DNA of 64,000 nt, from contig JAHDNF010000006.1 of assembly GCA_018435605.1 (NCBI GenBank), positions 208,289 to 272,288 of the forward strand, written 5' to 3'. A model generated the notes under the pieces. It was not told where the DNA came from and made no database searches. It worked only from the letters and a program-made list of their open reading frames with translations. The position numbers and the translations under genes were made by a program. Positions 29,501-37,381 of the stretch are shown here, in pieces; positions within the stretch are counted from its first letter, which is position 1; each line of letters starts with the position of its first letter. Source of the DNA: a bacterium. Lineage in GTDB: Bacteria; Auribacterota; Auribacteria; Auribacterales; Auribacteraceae.

Positions 29501-31637
29501 TAGAATATTTTTTGACGGCGGGTGCTATGTCAATACCTATAAACAGCCGTTTCCGGTAATTGCGCCTCCGCTTGATGTTGTTGTTGGCACACAGGCGGTC
29601 GATAAACTGGCCAGATCTACTGAAGACGAACATTATACAGGCGAGTGGCTACATTATTTGCTCCGGTTGCGTATCAGGGATCTGGTTCAGCAAAATAAGA
29701 TCGATCCGTCAAACATTCATCGTTTTTTCCGTACTGCTGTTATGTATTTGTCTCACGTAGTCCAGCAAGGCGAGCTGTTCGGCAGGCTGGAAACTGTCCT
29801 TAATGGGTTCAGTTCGGAGTATTCCGCGCCTGCTATGATGCGGTTGTTCTATTTGCTAAATGATCCGCAATTGCGCACAGTGAATTCTGATATGCGAAAT
29901 GATCTGAATGCGTTACATAAACTTGCTATCGACGCGGTGCAGATCGACCGCGGAAACCTTTTGAATGCCTTGCACCGGAATATTGTTAAAGAATATATTG
30001 ACCGCAACCATGAATTGTATCCTATGGTAGTTCGTTCGACTATCCAAATACAAGAGCGTCTTAACTCCGGTAAATTAAACGCGGCTATTTTTTCTACCAT
30101 AAATCTTATAGGCGAATTGTACAAATCGGAAGACCCGTCTTTTAAAAACTACGCATTGAGATTGGAAAATACTTTTTTACCGATTACCGATGAGAACGCG
30201 GTCAGACTGGCAGGCTCCATCAACTCGTTTATCACAAAGTTCGACGGAGCTAGAAAAACAAGTGCGCGCAGTCTCAAAGAATTGGTCGGTTTCATACAGA
30301 ATATGGAAGCTGACGATGTATTCGAAGCAATCGAACAGCGTCAGGTTCAGGCATCGGAACCGGAAAAGGTCGTACTAAAAGAAGTCGGCAGGCAATTGAC
30401 ATCCAATCTTTTTATGTCCGGCGATGTGGGTTTTTCTCAGTTTGTCGGTATGTTGACGCATTTTTATACTAAGGATTATCAGCGGCTTAAAGGGAGTTCA
30501 GGATCGTTTAAAATGCAGGAATATATGCACGGATACAGTCATTTCTGGAAAAATATATTGGGACATATGGTGCCTTTGATGACCAAATTCGGCTTGGCAG
30601 GTGCGATAGATACTCTCGAAGCGCGTATGAAACATGTAGCTCAAGCAGGTGATCAAACAATCAATACCGGTACGCATGGAACAAAGATGTATGGGATCGC
30701 GCCTCTTCCTTTGCTGGCGCATGTCGCTGGTATTCCGATGTTGGATATGTTGCTTGCCGGAGGTATTGTAATTGGCGTGGGGCTGTCTTTGTTCGCTGTT
30801 GTCAAATTAGCCGGATATATATGGGATAGATTTAAACCGGCTCAGGTAAAACCAGCGCAGTCTGCGCTACCGCAAATACAACCGCAACAAGCTGATATTG
30901 CGACAGATCAACCGTTGATACCGGTTATTGACCGGATGGCTGAACCGGTAAAAAAATCGGTTATATTCGATTACGATACTTTTTTGAAGAATTGGGATCC
31001 TCTTTGGGCACTAAGTTATACCCTGTCGCAGGCTAAGGATGATATAGGTACTGTTTATATTTTTTCCCAAACCCAACATCGCGACGAAATATTTGTTCGA
31101 TTAAAAGCATTCGGCATAGATACTGCGGCAGTTGAGGTGATTTCTGCGGAAGACATGAAGGCCGCCGGCGATTATTTCGATCTTATATATTTTCTCGGCA
31201 GGAATTACCGCTTGATGCCCGCTGATACGATAGTGGTTGCGCCTGAAAAATCTTGGTTGCGCGACACGTTGCAACAGCAAGGGGCAATAGTCTTCGATTT
31301 GCCGCTACAATTCGATATCGGGGTCAATATGGGAGTGTTTACATCATTGTTTGATTTCATTAATTCTGGAAATCTGCCGCGTCAATTGCGCATCAGCGAT
31401 ATTCCTCAAACCAGCCGTCATTATGCATGGTTCTTACAGCAGACCGTTTCCGGTCAAGCTGTTACGCTTGGAGATCTGATAGAATGGGGTGAGGCTATGA
31501 ATACGCCGGTAGCTCTGAATGACCTGTCGGGCATTTCTTTTGCGGTGTCGGCTTCGCAATCAAACAGGGAAGCTGTTGTTCCGTCGCCTCGCCTGAACAT
31601 TATTATGCCGTCTCGAGCTTTGGAGTCCTCATTGTAA
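23544..31637 (+). CDS. Giant Tiki/ChaN-like, LRV-repeat membrane-anchored protein
   Basis: 2697 residues from the ATG at 23544, chosen because a signal peptide (G-G-V-F-R-L-I-A-V-C-L-V-E-L-M-L-F) follows at once. Residues about 55-470 resemble the Tiki/TraB/ChaN superfamily: H-I-Q-D-A-H-C-N-S-E-A-Q near 65, L-M-E-G-A near 100 and I-T-G-G-F-H-T near 456. Residues 1145-1450 contain LRV/HEAT-like helical repeats of the type L-P-E-D-I-M-Q-D-L-A-N-D with V-R-x-x-L-A. A TPR-like stretch lies near 1505-1570. A hydrophobic helix at about 2395-2425 anchors the tail. The last 220 residues look like a degraded HAD-like fold (V-I-F-D-Y-D-T near 2475). Metal-dependent peptidase or heme-related activity is known for parts of the superfamily; the function here is unknown. 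The gene is monocistronic. Confidence 0.8.
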   Translation: MRFGGISVGGGVFRLIAVCLVELMLFDSCMYAADKQVNTVESCVPEKHGSIQMLHRNPDSETWVIHIQDAHCNSEAQHNIAAILEKLRRKDCLDIVLMEGAEGAVDTSPLKSYPDSKSRNAVADYLLECADISGSEYFSILSKDDIPIAGIEDGQVYTQNLQALLDVLSIKDNVEVVFNELDSEITSLEDKIYSDRLKQCIDRIKKYRDHQIDTTDYLSWIDEAVSVEESASPNCAKILNIAQRRDFIKFSLLDDETRELLNDFSVMLSRDELGELFRINLEYKIGELSTYRFYEYVVGIMEAKDIARESYPNLCAYADLLALYATVDNSAVSQEIESLENAYLDQLYSNPQERNLYLLSQRLRLLSDYYKLALSQLDSKYIFENPQYFTADSLAGLLSGVDAHVWEKVHARFSLLDSYHSTAQKFYELAMRRDKVLIDNTLDKMAQSDKKFGALITGGFHTRGIVEQLKEAGVNFAVVIPAITRRTDSDLYWSVITQRKTPLEQFIESAINSLAHSSWLTEKPLGFDSIRRQVKLSKSISLFLAESADNMYLDNPYQSPNILLAELNRLISDYDARQIELVDFKVVDGLRLYNISVNGKEMFYYFEGTESPKTSLRDTLLGDVHAILDKEIKIGEKKSVTVFKQEIMEVLAPRFRQLELGFKPAEDSQASQLLKQNRLHTAVLDYAFMTNRFNLKEMFEDITMRHGLDLDFRSDLQPVIDDMLEDGWIHGSFSSIKSSFSLAEDVRLAYYLSLMAEKDNYFPEISQLLSYYIVPFMESNVASLFVEAGMPVDAILNIIQQLERNAVSGEDRTVFTYTASNGVVYEGRIFENQNNFRYFRMIERSSVDIESLDALSQLELLEQTREEYIGSRQMVKLVNENNTVLALSQEQGKYVVSLIELGDEKHPDTILFQEILPADDQLQSKLLGIIHAVAEQFSEYVQLQGLVVIADNKAQFINMEDIREGVLNDILPDRKLADLLIEELGRMNSVIAGAEQMAPLESLTVIDDEDMTEGDITKRLSGYSANALLEVAKTTRNPAFLRVLAKNTIYSLPESRVKIGDYVTHRIKSVLIDNQFTPTDSLLDMVNDMMFFEYLLSRNPDKIKAIIDHPRAISELVEIIADRIEEKAEFIDATDVENLKKAIIESPLSDDTLLIRYFQDPSLEVRLTLAKSSISDLLADDPMEAVIVEVARNQSTTLHNLYRFAEPDQSKSVKLALASNIMIDEKIVESLLAQNDEEIKVRLANTLTGFDLTTFKDKPERLNDFILRLIVECGDAVDAAVARAQINLSTPVLEVLINQGQNVRELVAARSDLPEHIIKTLYAQNDPVIKQRLILNNKVSLPYTEYLKAIRKSKDEQNGWRTRLAISQRQQLNNQVMEELAKDTNVKVRANLALRPDLPEDIMQDLANDQTAYVRGYLAVNPQLPKDIVRKLAKDETELSQGLVAENGDILEGLKRQEIQTLRENHETVAQRLTSNKKILDDPYLFDYFMHDYRYHEHVMNLLTKYRNEALDNYYAREFHKAYHRFKRFADSPYALYGTLFQYACSLYMISDHEGAREYLRRSADERNNVCSTIALDYIDRHGELTEPILFMPIQLQTMLQNMHHARAISETDLPAVVDFIEFIAAPVPAEYRPDYVAESATWSELLNNESIEQVLALALYTLRDVMDKGFIGWSDSLAILKDVFRGVSDYRAIPRNWNTVRQSMWQQIVSRSNLHQNVKDEMLGNPSTEMEFFMRGGVRGVIKYRDYLDFRAGIVMDNIPSYLRDDMAKSVWTEFIDLTEDMLFSEPQYFKRLALVKQRGSYGGFDNALKISLSLAGGKYLYGEGDINKIVRSEGGHSIANGIFHNLGMNKAVDELQDRSSVLRFPKYLDEPEHSATVTGVYREHDSRLIELADVLLQTNDIADIIASLDRFRGRNLMEDFAVRNSLAALRDNIDDHMSKRLIGESLYYLYRDEPNLDVIDDRLPSLIVQIKKMKDEIASFPWDVRIFFDGGCYVNTYKQPFPVIAPPLDVVVGTQAVDKLARSTEDEHYTGEWLHYLLRLRIRDLVQQNKIDPSNIHRFFRTAVMYLSHVVQQGELFGRLETVLNGFSSEYSAPAMMRLFYLLNDPQLRTVNSDMRNDLNALHKLAIDAVQIDRGNLLNALHRNIVKEYIDRNHELYPMVVRSTIQIQERLNSGKLNAAIFSTINLIGELYKSEDPSFKNYALRLENTFLPITDENAVRLAGSINSFITKFDGARKTSARSLKELVGFIQNMEADDVFEAIEQRQVQASEPEKVVLKEVGRQLTSNLFMSGDVGFSQFVGMLTHFYTKDYQRLKGSSGSFKMQEYMHGYSHFWKNILGHMVPLMTKFGLAGAIDTLEARMKHVAQAGDQTINTGTHGTKMYGIAPLPLLAHVAGIPMLDMLLAGGIVIGVGLSLFAVVKLAGYIWDRFKPAQVKPAQSALPQIQPQQADIATDQPLIPVIDRMAEPVKKSVIFDYDTFLKNWDPLWALSYTLSQAKDDIGTVYIFSQTQHRDEIFVRLKAFGIDTAAVEVISAEDMKAAGDYFDLIYFLGRNYRLMPADTIVVAPEKSWLRDTLQQQGAIVFDLPLQFDIGVNMGVFTSLFDFINSGNLPRQLRISDIPQTSRHYAWFLQQTVSGQAVTLGDLIEWGEAMNTPVALNDLSGISFAVSASQSNREAVVPSPRLNIIMPSRALESSL

Positions 31638-31738
31638 CGGTATTTATCCGGCGTATCCTGCTTGTTCATATCTTTTTATTGTCATATTCCCTTAATCGTA
31701 CTACCATACTTGCCTATATAATACGAAAGGAGTGTATT

Positions 31739-32365
31739 ATGGTACGTATAATAGCCGGCGAATACAAGGGGTGTAATCTGTTCATACCGCCGGCCAGTAA
31801 TAAGATTAGGCCGACATCTGACCGTGTCAAGGAATCGATATTTTCTACGTTGCGTCCTTATATAAGCGGAGCAACGGTTCTCGATTTGTTTTGCGGTAGC
31901 GGGAATCTCGGACTGGAAGCTCTGAGCGAAGGCGCTTGTCGTTGCTATTTTGTTGAGAAGGATGCAAAATGCATCGAGTTTTTAAAGCGCAACATAGAAA
32001 AAATGAGATTGAATGACAGGGCGCATATACTGGCATGCGATGTATACGCCGGTGTAATTTCTCTTTCCCGTAAATCATCTCCCTGTACGATAGTATTTGC
32101 CGATCCTCCATATGACCGTACTTCGACATATTTTGCAGGAAGGAGAAATCTGTTGATTCAACTAATTGAAAATGATATAGTAGCTCCTTTAACCATTTTT
32201 GTGCTCGAGCATAGCGTTTCATTTATTTTGCCCGATGAACTGCTTAATTTTGAAGAAGTTAGGACAAAGCGGTATGGTGCTACTGCGGTCACTATGTTGC
32301 GGTGCAACCGCGAAGGAGTGAGTAAGAATGAAACAGAAACCACTGCTGGCGGTATATCCGGGTAG
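31739..32365 (+). CDS. rsmD: 16S rRNA (guanine966-N2)-methyltransferase RsmD
   Basis: A 208-residue SAM-dependent methyltransferase that modifies G966 of 16S rRNA on the small subunit. The family's start M-V-R-I-I-A-G-E-Y-K-G at 31739 is preferred to an upstream ATT/TTG-type extension because AAAGGAG lies 7 bases before it. SAM-binding motif D-L-F-C-G-S-G-N-L-G-L-E-A-L-S-E-G-A is near 45-62 and the catalytic D-P-P-Y-D is near 121-125. The end overlaps coaD by 38 bases, and rsmD-coaD pairing is very common in bacteria. It opens the housekeeping run. Confidence 0.92.
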   Translation: MVRIIAGEYKGCNLFIPPASNKIRPTSDRVKESIFSTLRPYISGATVLDLFCGSGNLGLEALSEGACRCYFVEKDAKCIEFLKRNIEKMRLNDRAHILACDVYAGVISLSRKSSPCTIVFADPPYDRTSTYFAGRRNLLIQLIENDIVAPLTIFVLEHSVSFILPDELLNFEEVRTKRYGATAVTMLRCNREGVSKNETETTAGGISG

Positions 32366-32816
32366 TTTCGACCCGATTACGTACGGGCATATTGATATAA
32401 TACAGCGTGCCGTCCGCGTGTTTCCCGATCTTATCGTGGCGATAGTGGGTAATCCGCAGAAGAAAACGCTTTTTTCGTATGAGGAACGTATAGAGATGAT
32501 TAAAAATGCCTGTCCGTCCGTTCGGATAGAGACTTTCAGCGGTTTGCTTGTGGATTACGTAGAGTCGATCGGGGCTGGTGTAGTAATAAGGGGATTGCGT
32601 GCTATATCTGATTTCGAATATGAGTTTCAGATGGCGTTGTCAAACGCCAAGATGAAGCCCGATATAGAAACATTGTTTATGATGTCGAGCGAGCAGTATT
32701 CCTATGTAAGTTCCCGGTTGATTAAGGAAATCGCCATGCTTGGCGGTGATGTTTCGGAATTCGTCCCCGAGTATGTGGTAAAAAAATTATCGGAAAAATT
32801 AAGGCTTTGTAATTGA
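32328..32816 (+). CDS. coaD: Pantetheine-phosphate adenylyltransferase
   Basis: A 162-residue cytoplasmic nucleotidyltransferase that adenylates 4'-phosphopantetheine to dephospho-CoA, the penultimate step of CoA synthesis. The HIGH-type motif is T-Y-G-H within Y-P-G-S-F-D-P-I-T-Y-G-H near residues 9-20. R-G-L-R-A-I-S-D-F-E-Y-E and the C-terminal M-S-S-E-Q-Y-S-Y-V-S-S-R-L-I-K-E segment are typical. The length is standard. The start has a GGAG site 10 bases upstream inside rsmD, pointing to translational coupling. CoA made here feeds the acyl-carrier protein and fatty-acid genes downstream. Confidence 0.96.
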   Translation: MKQKPLLAVYPGSFDPITYGHIDIIQRAVRVFPDLIVAIVGNPQKKTLFSYEERIEMIKNACPSVRIETFSGLLVDYVESIGAGVVIRGLRAISDFEYEFQMALSNAKMKPDIETLFMMSSEQYSYVSSRLIKEIAMLGGDVSEFVPEYVVKKLSEKLRLCN

Positions 32817-32832
32817 CTAAGGGATGGAAAAT

Positions 32833-33321
32833 ATGGTATTCCTACCCAATATTTTTAAAATTAAGGTCGACCGGATAACCCATGAGGGGTTAAAAGAAAC
32901 AAGAGAACTAGCGTCGAATTTCATAAATGAGAAGGATTTACATTTTAAAGACCCTGTTGAGGTGTCTGTTTTTATTCGAAAAGTTGGCGAGGATATAACC
33001 GTTGAGGGAACTATAAAAGTTACGCTGGTTTGTTCTTGTGCCCGTTGTCTTGAGGAATTTGATTTGTCGGTAGAGAGAGATAAGTATTTTGCGTATTTCA
33101 AAAAACCAGCTGAAGAGAATATTGACTTGACAGACAGTATCCGTGAGGATATTATAATCTCTTTACCTATGCGGGCAATTTGCAGTGAAAAATGTAAAGG
33201 GCTGTGTCCGTATTGCGGTCAGAATTTGAATGAAAAGCAGTGTGAATGTAAAAAACCTGAATTGCCTGCGATTCCTTCTGTGTTTGATTCGCTAGGTGAT
33301 GTTTTTAAAGAAAAAGAGTAG
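32833..33321 (+). CDS. YceD/DUF177 family protein
   Basis: A 162-residue protein of the DUF177/YceD family, which almost always sits just before rpmF, as here (31 bases upstream). In bacteria it is linked to 23S rRNA accumulation and in plants to 23S processing. Cys pairs are visible: C-S-C-A-R-C-L near 75-80, and a C-terminal zinc-ribbon-like C-S-E-K-C-K-G-L-C-P-Y-C-G-Q-N-L-N ... C-E-C. The ATG at 32833 (M-V-F-L-P-N) is preferred because AAGGG lies 9 bases upstream; the ATG at 32824 touches that site directly and is the alternative, adding three residues. Confidence 0.85.
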   Translation: MVFLPNIFKIKVDRITHEGLKETRELASNFINEKDLHFKDPVEVSVFIRKVGEDITVEGTIKVTLVCSCARCLEEFDLSVERDKYFAYFKKPAEENIDLTDSIREDIIISLPMRAICSEKCKGLCPYCGQNLNEKQCECKKPELPAIPSVFDSLGDVFKEKE

Positions 33322-33352
33322 AAAGTAAACATAAAATAAGAGGTATTAAACT

Positions 33353-33538
33353 ATGCCAAATCCAAAGAAGAAGATGTCCAGAACCCGCCGCAATAAACGG
33401 CGTACTCACTATGTTCTTGAAGCGCCGCAGTTGTCTACCTGTGAAAATTGTGGTTCCGCAAAGATGCCTCACCGGATATGTCCGGGATGCGGTTTCTATG
33501 GCGGTCGTAAGATTGTAGAGGTAGAAGAGGGAGTATAG
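33353..33538 (+). CDS. rpmF: 50S ribosomal protein L32
   Basis: A 61-residue basic ribosomal protein of the large subunit. The start M-P-N-P-K-K-K-M-S-R-T-R-R-N-K-R-R matches the universal L32 N-terminus. The zinc-ribbon form is kept: C-E-N-C near residue 30 and C-P-G-C near 44. It lies between the YceD-family gene and plsX, the classic yceD-rpmF-plsX-fab arrangement, with plsX only 7 bases away. Confidence 0.97.
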   Translation: MPNPKKKMSRTRRNKRRTHYVLEAPQLSTCENCGSAKMPHRICPGCGFYGGRKIVEVEEGV

Positions 33539-33545
33539 CATATCC

Positions 33546-34565
33546 ATGAGAATCGCCATTGATGCAATGGGGGGCGATTATGCCCCGGAGAGCATTGTCG
33601 CGGGAGCTTTGGATTCACTTGAAATTTTGAATGGCAAACATAACTTGCTTCTGGTAGGCGACAAACCTCGAATCGAAGAATTACTGTCCAAACATGGAGT
33701 TGGCCAAAGTGATGTGATGTCTATACATCACGCTTCGGAAGTGGTCGGTATGGACGAATCGCCGAGCATTACTCTGCGGAAAAAAAAGAATTCATCAATC
33801 GCTGTTTGTGCGAGCCTTGCTAAATCCGGAGAAGTTGATGCTTTGCTCAGCGCCGGCAATACCGGAGCTGTTGTTGCGGCTACTAAGTTGCGTTTGAGAT
33901 TTCTTAAAGGTGTAGAGCGGCCTGCGATTGCCACGCCGATTCCGACTGCGGATGGAGTCGCGCTGATGCTTGATGCCGGCGCCAATGTTGATTCAAAACC
34001 TCATAATCTGCTTCAGTTCGCCGCTATGGGTTCGGCGTATTCAAAATATATTCTAGGTAAAGACAATCCTCGGGTCGGTCTTTTGAGTATAGGTGAGGAG
34101 CCGACCAAGGGTAACGATTTGACAAAAGAAACATTTAAGCTACTAGAATCTAGCCCGCTGAACTTTATGGGAAATATTGAGGGACGGGATATTTTTTATA
34201 ATAAAGTAGATGTCATTGTTACAGATGGGTTTGTGGGCAATATAGTGTTAAAAGTGATTGAGAGCATGCCCTATCTGTTTAAAAATGTTGTCCTCAGGGA
34301 AATAAAGAAAAATCTACTGGCACAAATCGGCGCATTGCTTTTGCAACCTGCTTTGAAGAAATTTGTCAAGCAAGGGGATTACGCTGAATATGGCGGAGCT
34401 CCTTTGCTGGGTGTTGATGGGATTTGCATCATTTGCCACGGTTCGTCGTCGCCTAAAGCGATAAAAAATGCAATAAGGCTTGCCGTTGAGCTTAGCAAGT
34501 TTGAAATCAACAAGCACATCGAAGAAATAATCGAAAAATTGTCTTTTCATAAAGTTATCAATTAA
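33546..34565 (+). CDS. plsX: Phosphate acyltransferase PlsX
   Basis: A 339-residue peripheral membrane enzyme that makes acyl-phosphate from acyl-ACP and phosphate, the first committed donor for phospholipid synthesis by PlsY. The N-terminus M-R-I-A-I-D-A-M-G-G-D-Y-A-P is diagnostic. Further family marks are S-A-G-N-T-G-A near 101, the D-A-G-A-N segment near 139, and the C-terminal Y-A-E-Y-G-G-A-P-L-L-G-V-D-G. The length is typical. It is coupled to rpmF upstream and fabH downstream (18 bases). Confidence 0.96.
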   Translation: MRIAIDAMGGDYAPESIVAGALDSLEILNGKHNLLLVGDKPRIEELLSKHGVGQSDVMSIHHASEVVGMDESPSITLRKKKNSSIAVCASLAKSGEVDALLSAGNTGAVVAATKLRLRFLKGVERPAIATPIPTADGVALMLDAGANVDSKPHNLLQFAAMGSAYSKYILGKDNPRVGLLSIGEEPTKGNDLTKETFKLLESSPLNFMGNIEGRDIFYNKVDVIVTDGFVGNIVLKVIESMPYLFKNVVLREIKKNLLAQIGALLLQPALKKFVKQGDYAEYGGAPLLGVDGICIICHGSSSPKAIKNAIRLAVELSKFEINKHIEEIIEKLSFHKVIN

Positions 34566-34583
34566 AAAAATTGAGGTTTCAAA

Positions 34584-35573
34584 GTGGAAAAAAAGTCCGG
34601 CATAAAGATTGTGGGTACAGGTTCGTTTTTACCCGAAAAAGTATTGACTAATCATGATATTGAGAAGATTGTAGACACATCTGACGAATGGATTGTTACT
34701 CGTTCCGGTATAAGCGAACGGCGTATAATAGACGATTCCATGGCCACTTCCGATATGGCATCTATCGCGGCGAAGCGTGCTCTCGATAATGCTGGTCTTA
34801 AGCCTGAAGATCTGGATTTTATAATAGTGGCTACCGTTACAGCCGATCATTATTTTCCGTCTACCGCCTGTCTTGTCCAGAAAAACATAGGAGCTGTCAA
34901 TGCCGCGGCGTGTGATGTTTCGGCGGCCTGTTCAGGTTTTGTGTATTCTCTGGTTACAGGGATAGCATTTTTGAATTCTAAAGTGGGCGATAGAATTATG
35001 GTTATAGGCGCCGAGGCGTTATCTCGCATCACCGACTGGGAGGATCGATCGACCTGCGTGCTTTTCGGTGACGGTGCAGGAGCGCTGATCATTGAAAGAT
35101 GCGAGAAGGGTAGCGAAGTGCTCTATTTTTCTCTTGGAGCCGATGGTACAGGATCCGATTTGCTTGAGATCCCTGCCGGCGGATCGCGTAAACCAGCGTC
35201 TATGCAAACAGTAGAAAATCGTGAACACTACATTAAAATGAAAGGCAACGAGTTGTTTAAATGGGCGGTCAAGAAAATGCGAGACCTTGTTGCTGATGCT
35301 ATAAAACAAAGCGGCCTGACAAAAGATTCGCTCACTTACGTTATACCGCATCAAGTCAACATAAGAATCATTGACGCCGCTTTGAAACGATTGAAAGTTC
35401 CTATCGAAAAAGTGGTTTTGAATCTTGATAAATACGGCAATACGTCTGCGGCATCCATTCCTATTGCTCTTGATGAGTTGAACCGTGAAGGCAAACTGAA
35501 AAAGGGCGATAATATCATTTTTGTTGCTTTTGGCAGTGGCTTGACATGGGCGTCATGTGTCATGAAATGGTAA
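34584..35573 (+). CDS. fabH: 3-oxoacyl-ACP synthase III (KAS III)
   Basis: A 329-residue condensing enzyme that starts type II fatty-acid synthesis by joining an acyl-CoA primer with malonyl-ACP. It starts at GTG (34584), with TTGAGG about 8 bases upstream. The catalytic triad is visible: Cys116 in D-V-S-A-A-C-S-G-F, His near 256 in I-P-H-Q-V-N, and Asn near 286 in Y-G-N-T-S-A-A. The end F-A-F-G-S-G-L-T-W-A-S is standard. Substrate preference, straight or branched, cannot be read from sequence. Confidence 0.96.
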   Translation: MEKKSGIKIVGTGSFLPEKVLTNHDIEKIVDTSDEWIVTRSGISERRIIDDSMATSDMASIAAKRALDNAGLKPEDLDFIIVATVTADHYFPSTACLVQKNIGAVNAAACDVSAACSGFVYSLVTGIAFLNSKVGDRIMVIGAEALSRITDWEDRSTCVLFGDGAGALIIERCEKGSEVLYFSLGADGTGSDLLEIPAGGSRKPASMQTVENREHYIKMKGNELFKWAVKKMRDLVADAIKQSGLTKDSLTYVIPHQVNIRIIDAALKRLKVPIEKVVLNLDKYGNTSAASIPIALDELNREGKLKKGDNIIFVAFGSGLTWASCVMKW

Positions 35574-35600
35574 TTGGATATAGTTAAGAGGGTACGATCT

Positions 35601-36554
35601 ATGAAAAAATTTGCGTTTGTGTTTCCGGGTCAAGGTGCTCAATATGTCGGTATGGGGGAAGGGTTGCTTTATTCATCTTGTGGACAAGATATAATACAGC
35701 GGGCGTCCGATGTGATTGGGTTTGATTTAAAAGAGCTATGCATCAACGGTCCGCTTGAAACTCTAACTCGTACTGAAAACAGTCAGGTGGCTTTGTATAC
35801 ACTCGGATACATTGCCTATGCCTTGTGCAAAAACGAATTACCTTGCGACTGTGAACCGTCGTATGTTGCAGGGTTGAGCCTTGGGGAATTTACCGCGCTT
35901 GCCGCCGCCGGAGTATATACATTTGAAGACGGTTTGCGGCTTGTCCAAAAACGAGGACGGTATATGATGGAATCCTGCGAGGCTAATCCCGGAACAATGG
36001 CCTGTGTTATGGGTGCTGACCGTAAGGTTGTGCAGTCTTTGGTGGACTCTCAGATATCAGACGGAAAGCTGATTGCCATGGCAAACTTGAATTGTCCCGG
36101 GCAGATAGTCGTGTCCGGTCATCATGAGGCGGTTGACGCACTTTGTGTGCAGGCTGAAGCGGACGGGTTGCGGGTCGCCCGTTTGAATGTAAGCGGAGCG
36201 TTTCATTCGCCGCTGATGGAGTCTGCCCGTGTGAAACTGGCTGATGCTGTAAATGATATTCCGTTTAACGATGCCCGTATTCCTGTGATAACCAACTGTG
36301 ACGCTAAAGAAAAACGGTCGGCTCAATCTATAAAAGACGCCATTATAAAACAAATGGTCAGTTCGGTATATTTTGAGGATTCCGTACAGTACATGATAGC
36401 AAACGGTGTAGAATTGTTTATTGAGCCGGGATGCGGTAAGGTTCTTAAAGGCCTGATTCGGCGAATAGACCGCAATCCGGTTTGTAATACTGTTGAATCG
36501 CAACAAGACGTAGAATCTGTAGCCGCTTTGTTGTGCGAAGAAGTGGCTCAATAA
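35601..36554 (+). CDS. fabD: Malonyl-CoA:ACP transacylase
   Basis: A 317-residue enzyme that loads malonate from malonyl-CoA onto the acyl carrier protein. The true start is the ATG at 35601 (M-K-K-F-A-F-V-F-P-G-Q-G-A-Q), preceded by AAGAGG; an in-frame TTG 27 bases earlier is not needed. The nucleophile is Ser93 in A-G-L-S-L-G-E-F. Most FabD proteins read G-H-S-L-G here, so Leu replaces the usual His next to the Ser. The second catalytic His is in A-F-H-S-P-L-M near 200. The last base shares the region of the fabG ribosome site. Confidence 0.95.
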   Translation: MKKFAFVFPGQGAQYVGMGEGLLYSSCGQDIIQRASDVIGFDLKELCINGPLETLTRTENSQVALYTLGYIAYALCKNELPCDCEPSYVAGLSLGEFTALAAAGVYTFEDGLRLVQKRGRYMMESCEANPGTMACVMGADRKVVQSLVDSQISDGKLIAMANLNCPGQIVVSGHHEAVDALCVQAEADGLRVARLNVSGAFHSPLMESARVKLADAVNDIPFNDARIPVITNCDAKEKRSAQSIKDAIIKQMVSSVYFEDSVQYMIANGVELFIEPGCGKVLKGLIRRIDRNPVCNTVESQQDVESVAALLCEEVAQ

Positions 36555-36565
36555 TGGAGGAACCT

Positions 36566-37318
36566 ATGTCAGTAGGAATTGATTTATCCAATAAAACAGC
36601 GCTTGTAACCGGCGGCGGTCAGGGTATAGGTTATGCGATAGCCCGGCGTCTTGGGCAAAGCGGAGCAAAAGTTATAATCTGTGATATTAACGAGAATATC
36701 GGTAGCAAGGCGGTAAGCGATTTATCTGCAGAAGGCGTAACCGCAGTGTTTTACGCAGTGAATGCCGCTAGTTTTGAAGATGTTAACGATACTGTATCAA
36801 AAATTCTTGACAAGCATAACGTAATTGATATACTTGTGAACAATGCGGGTATTACCCGTGATCAGCTTCTCTTGAAAATGAGTGAAGCCGACTGGGATGC
36901 GGTCATAGCGGTTAATCTGAAAGGTACATTCAATTTTACCAAAGCGTTGTATCGCCCCATGATGAAACAGAAGTCCGGCAGAATGATCAATATTGCTTCT
37001 ATTATAGGTATAATCGGAAACGCAGGACAAGCAAATTACGCCGCTTCGAAAGCGGGTATTATAGGGTTCACCAAGTCGGTGGCTCGCGAGTTGGGTCCGC
37101 GTGGTGTATGCGTAAACGCTATAGCTCCGGGTTTTATAAAGACAGCAATGACTGATGTTCTAAAAGACGAAATCAAACAGCAAATGTTGGATCAGATACC
37201 TTTGAAGGCGTTTGGTTCTGTCGATGATGTTGCGGACGCGGTGCTGTTTCTTGCCTCGGATTTGTCAAGCTACATAACCGGTCATGTCTTGAATGTCAGC
37301 GGCGGAATGGTGATGTAA
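36566..37318 (+). CDS. fabG: 3-oxoacyl-ACP reductase
   Basis: A 250-residue short-chain dehydrogenase that reduces 3-ketoacyl-ACP with NADPH. The ATG at 36566 is chosen because GGAGG lies 4 bases before it; an ATG at 36554 is the alternative. The cofactor motif is T-G-G-G-Q-G-I-G near 14-21. N-N-A-G is near 90, and the catalytic Ser, Tyr and Lys sit in I-A-S-I-I-G and Y-A-A-S-K-A-G. The end G-H-V-L-N-V-S-G-G-M-V-M is typical. Confidence 0.96.
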   Translation: MSVGIDLSNKTALVTGGGQGIGYAIARRLGQSGAKVIICDINENIGSKAVSDLSAEGVTAVFYAVNAASFEDVNDTVSKILDKHNVIDILVNNAGITRDQLLLKMSEADWDAVIAVNLKGTFNFTKALYRPMMKQKSGRMINIASIIGIIGNAGQANYAASKAGIIGFTKSVARELGPRGVCVNAIAPGFIKTAMTDVLKDEIKQQMLDQIPLKAFGSVDDVADAVLFLASDLSSYITGHVLNVSGGMVM

Positions 37319-37381
37319 ACGATCATAATTCATATAGAAACGAAAAATATCAGACATAAATATTTTTAGGAGGAAGAAATC

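Noticed and set aside
31679..31722. TTGTCA and TATAAT before rsmD as a promoter
   Set aside because: The spacing is 32 bases, far too long, and the start point would fall inside the ribosome site.
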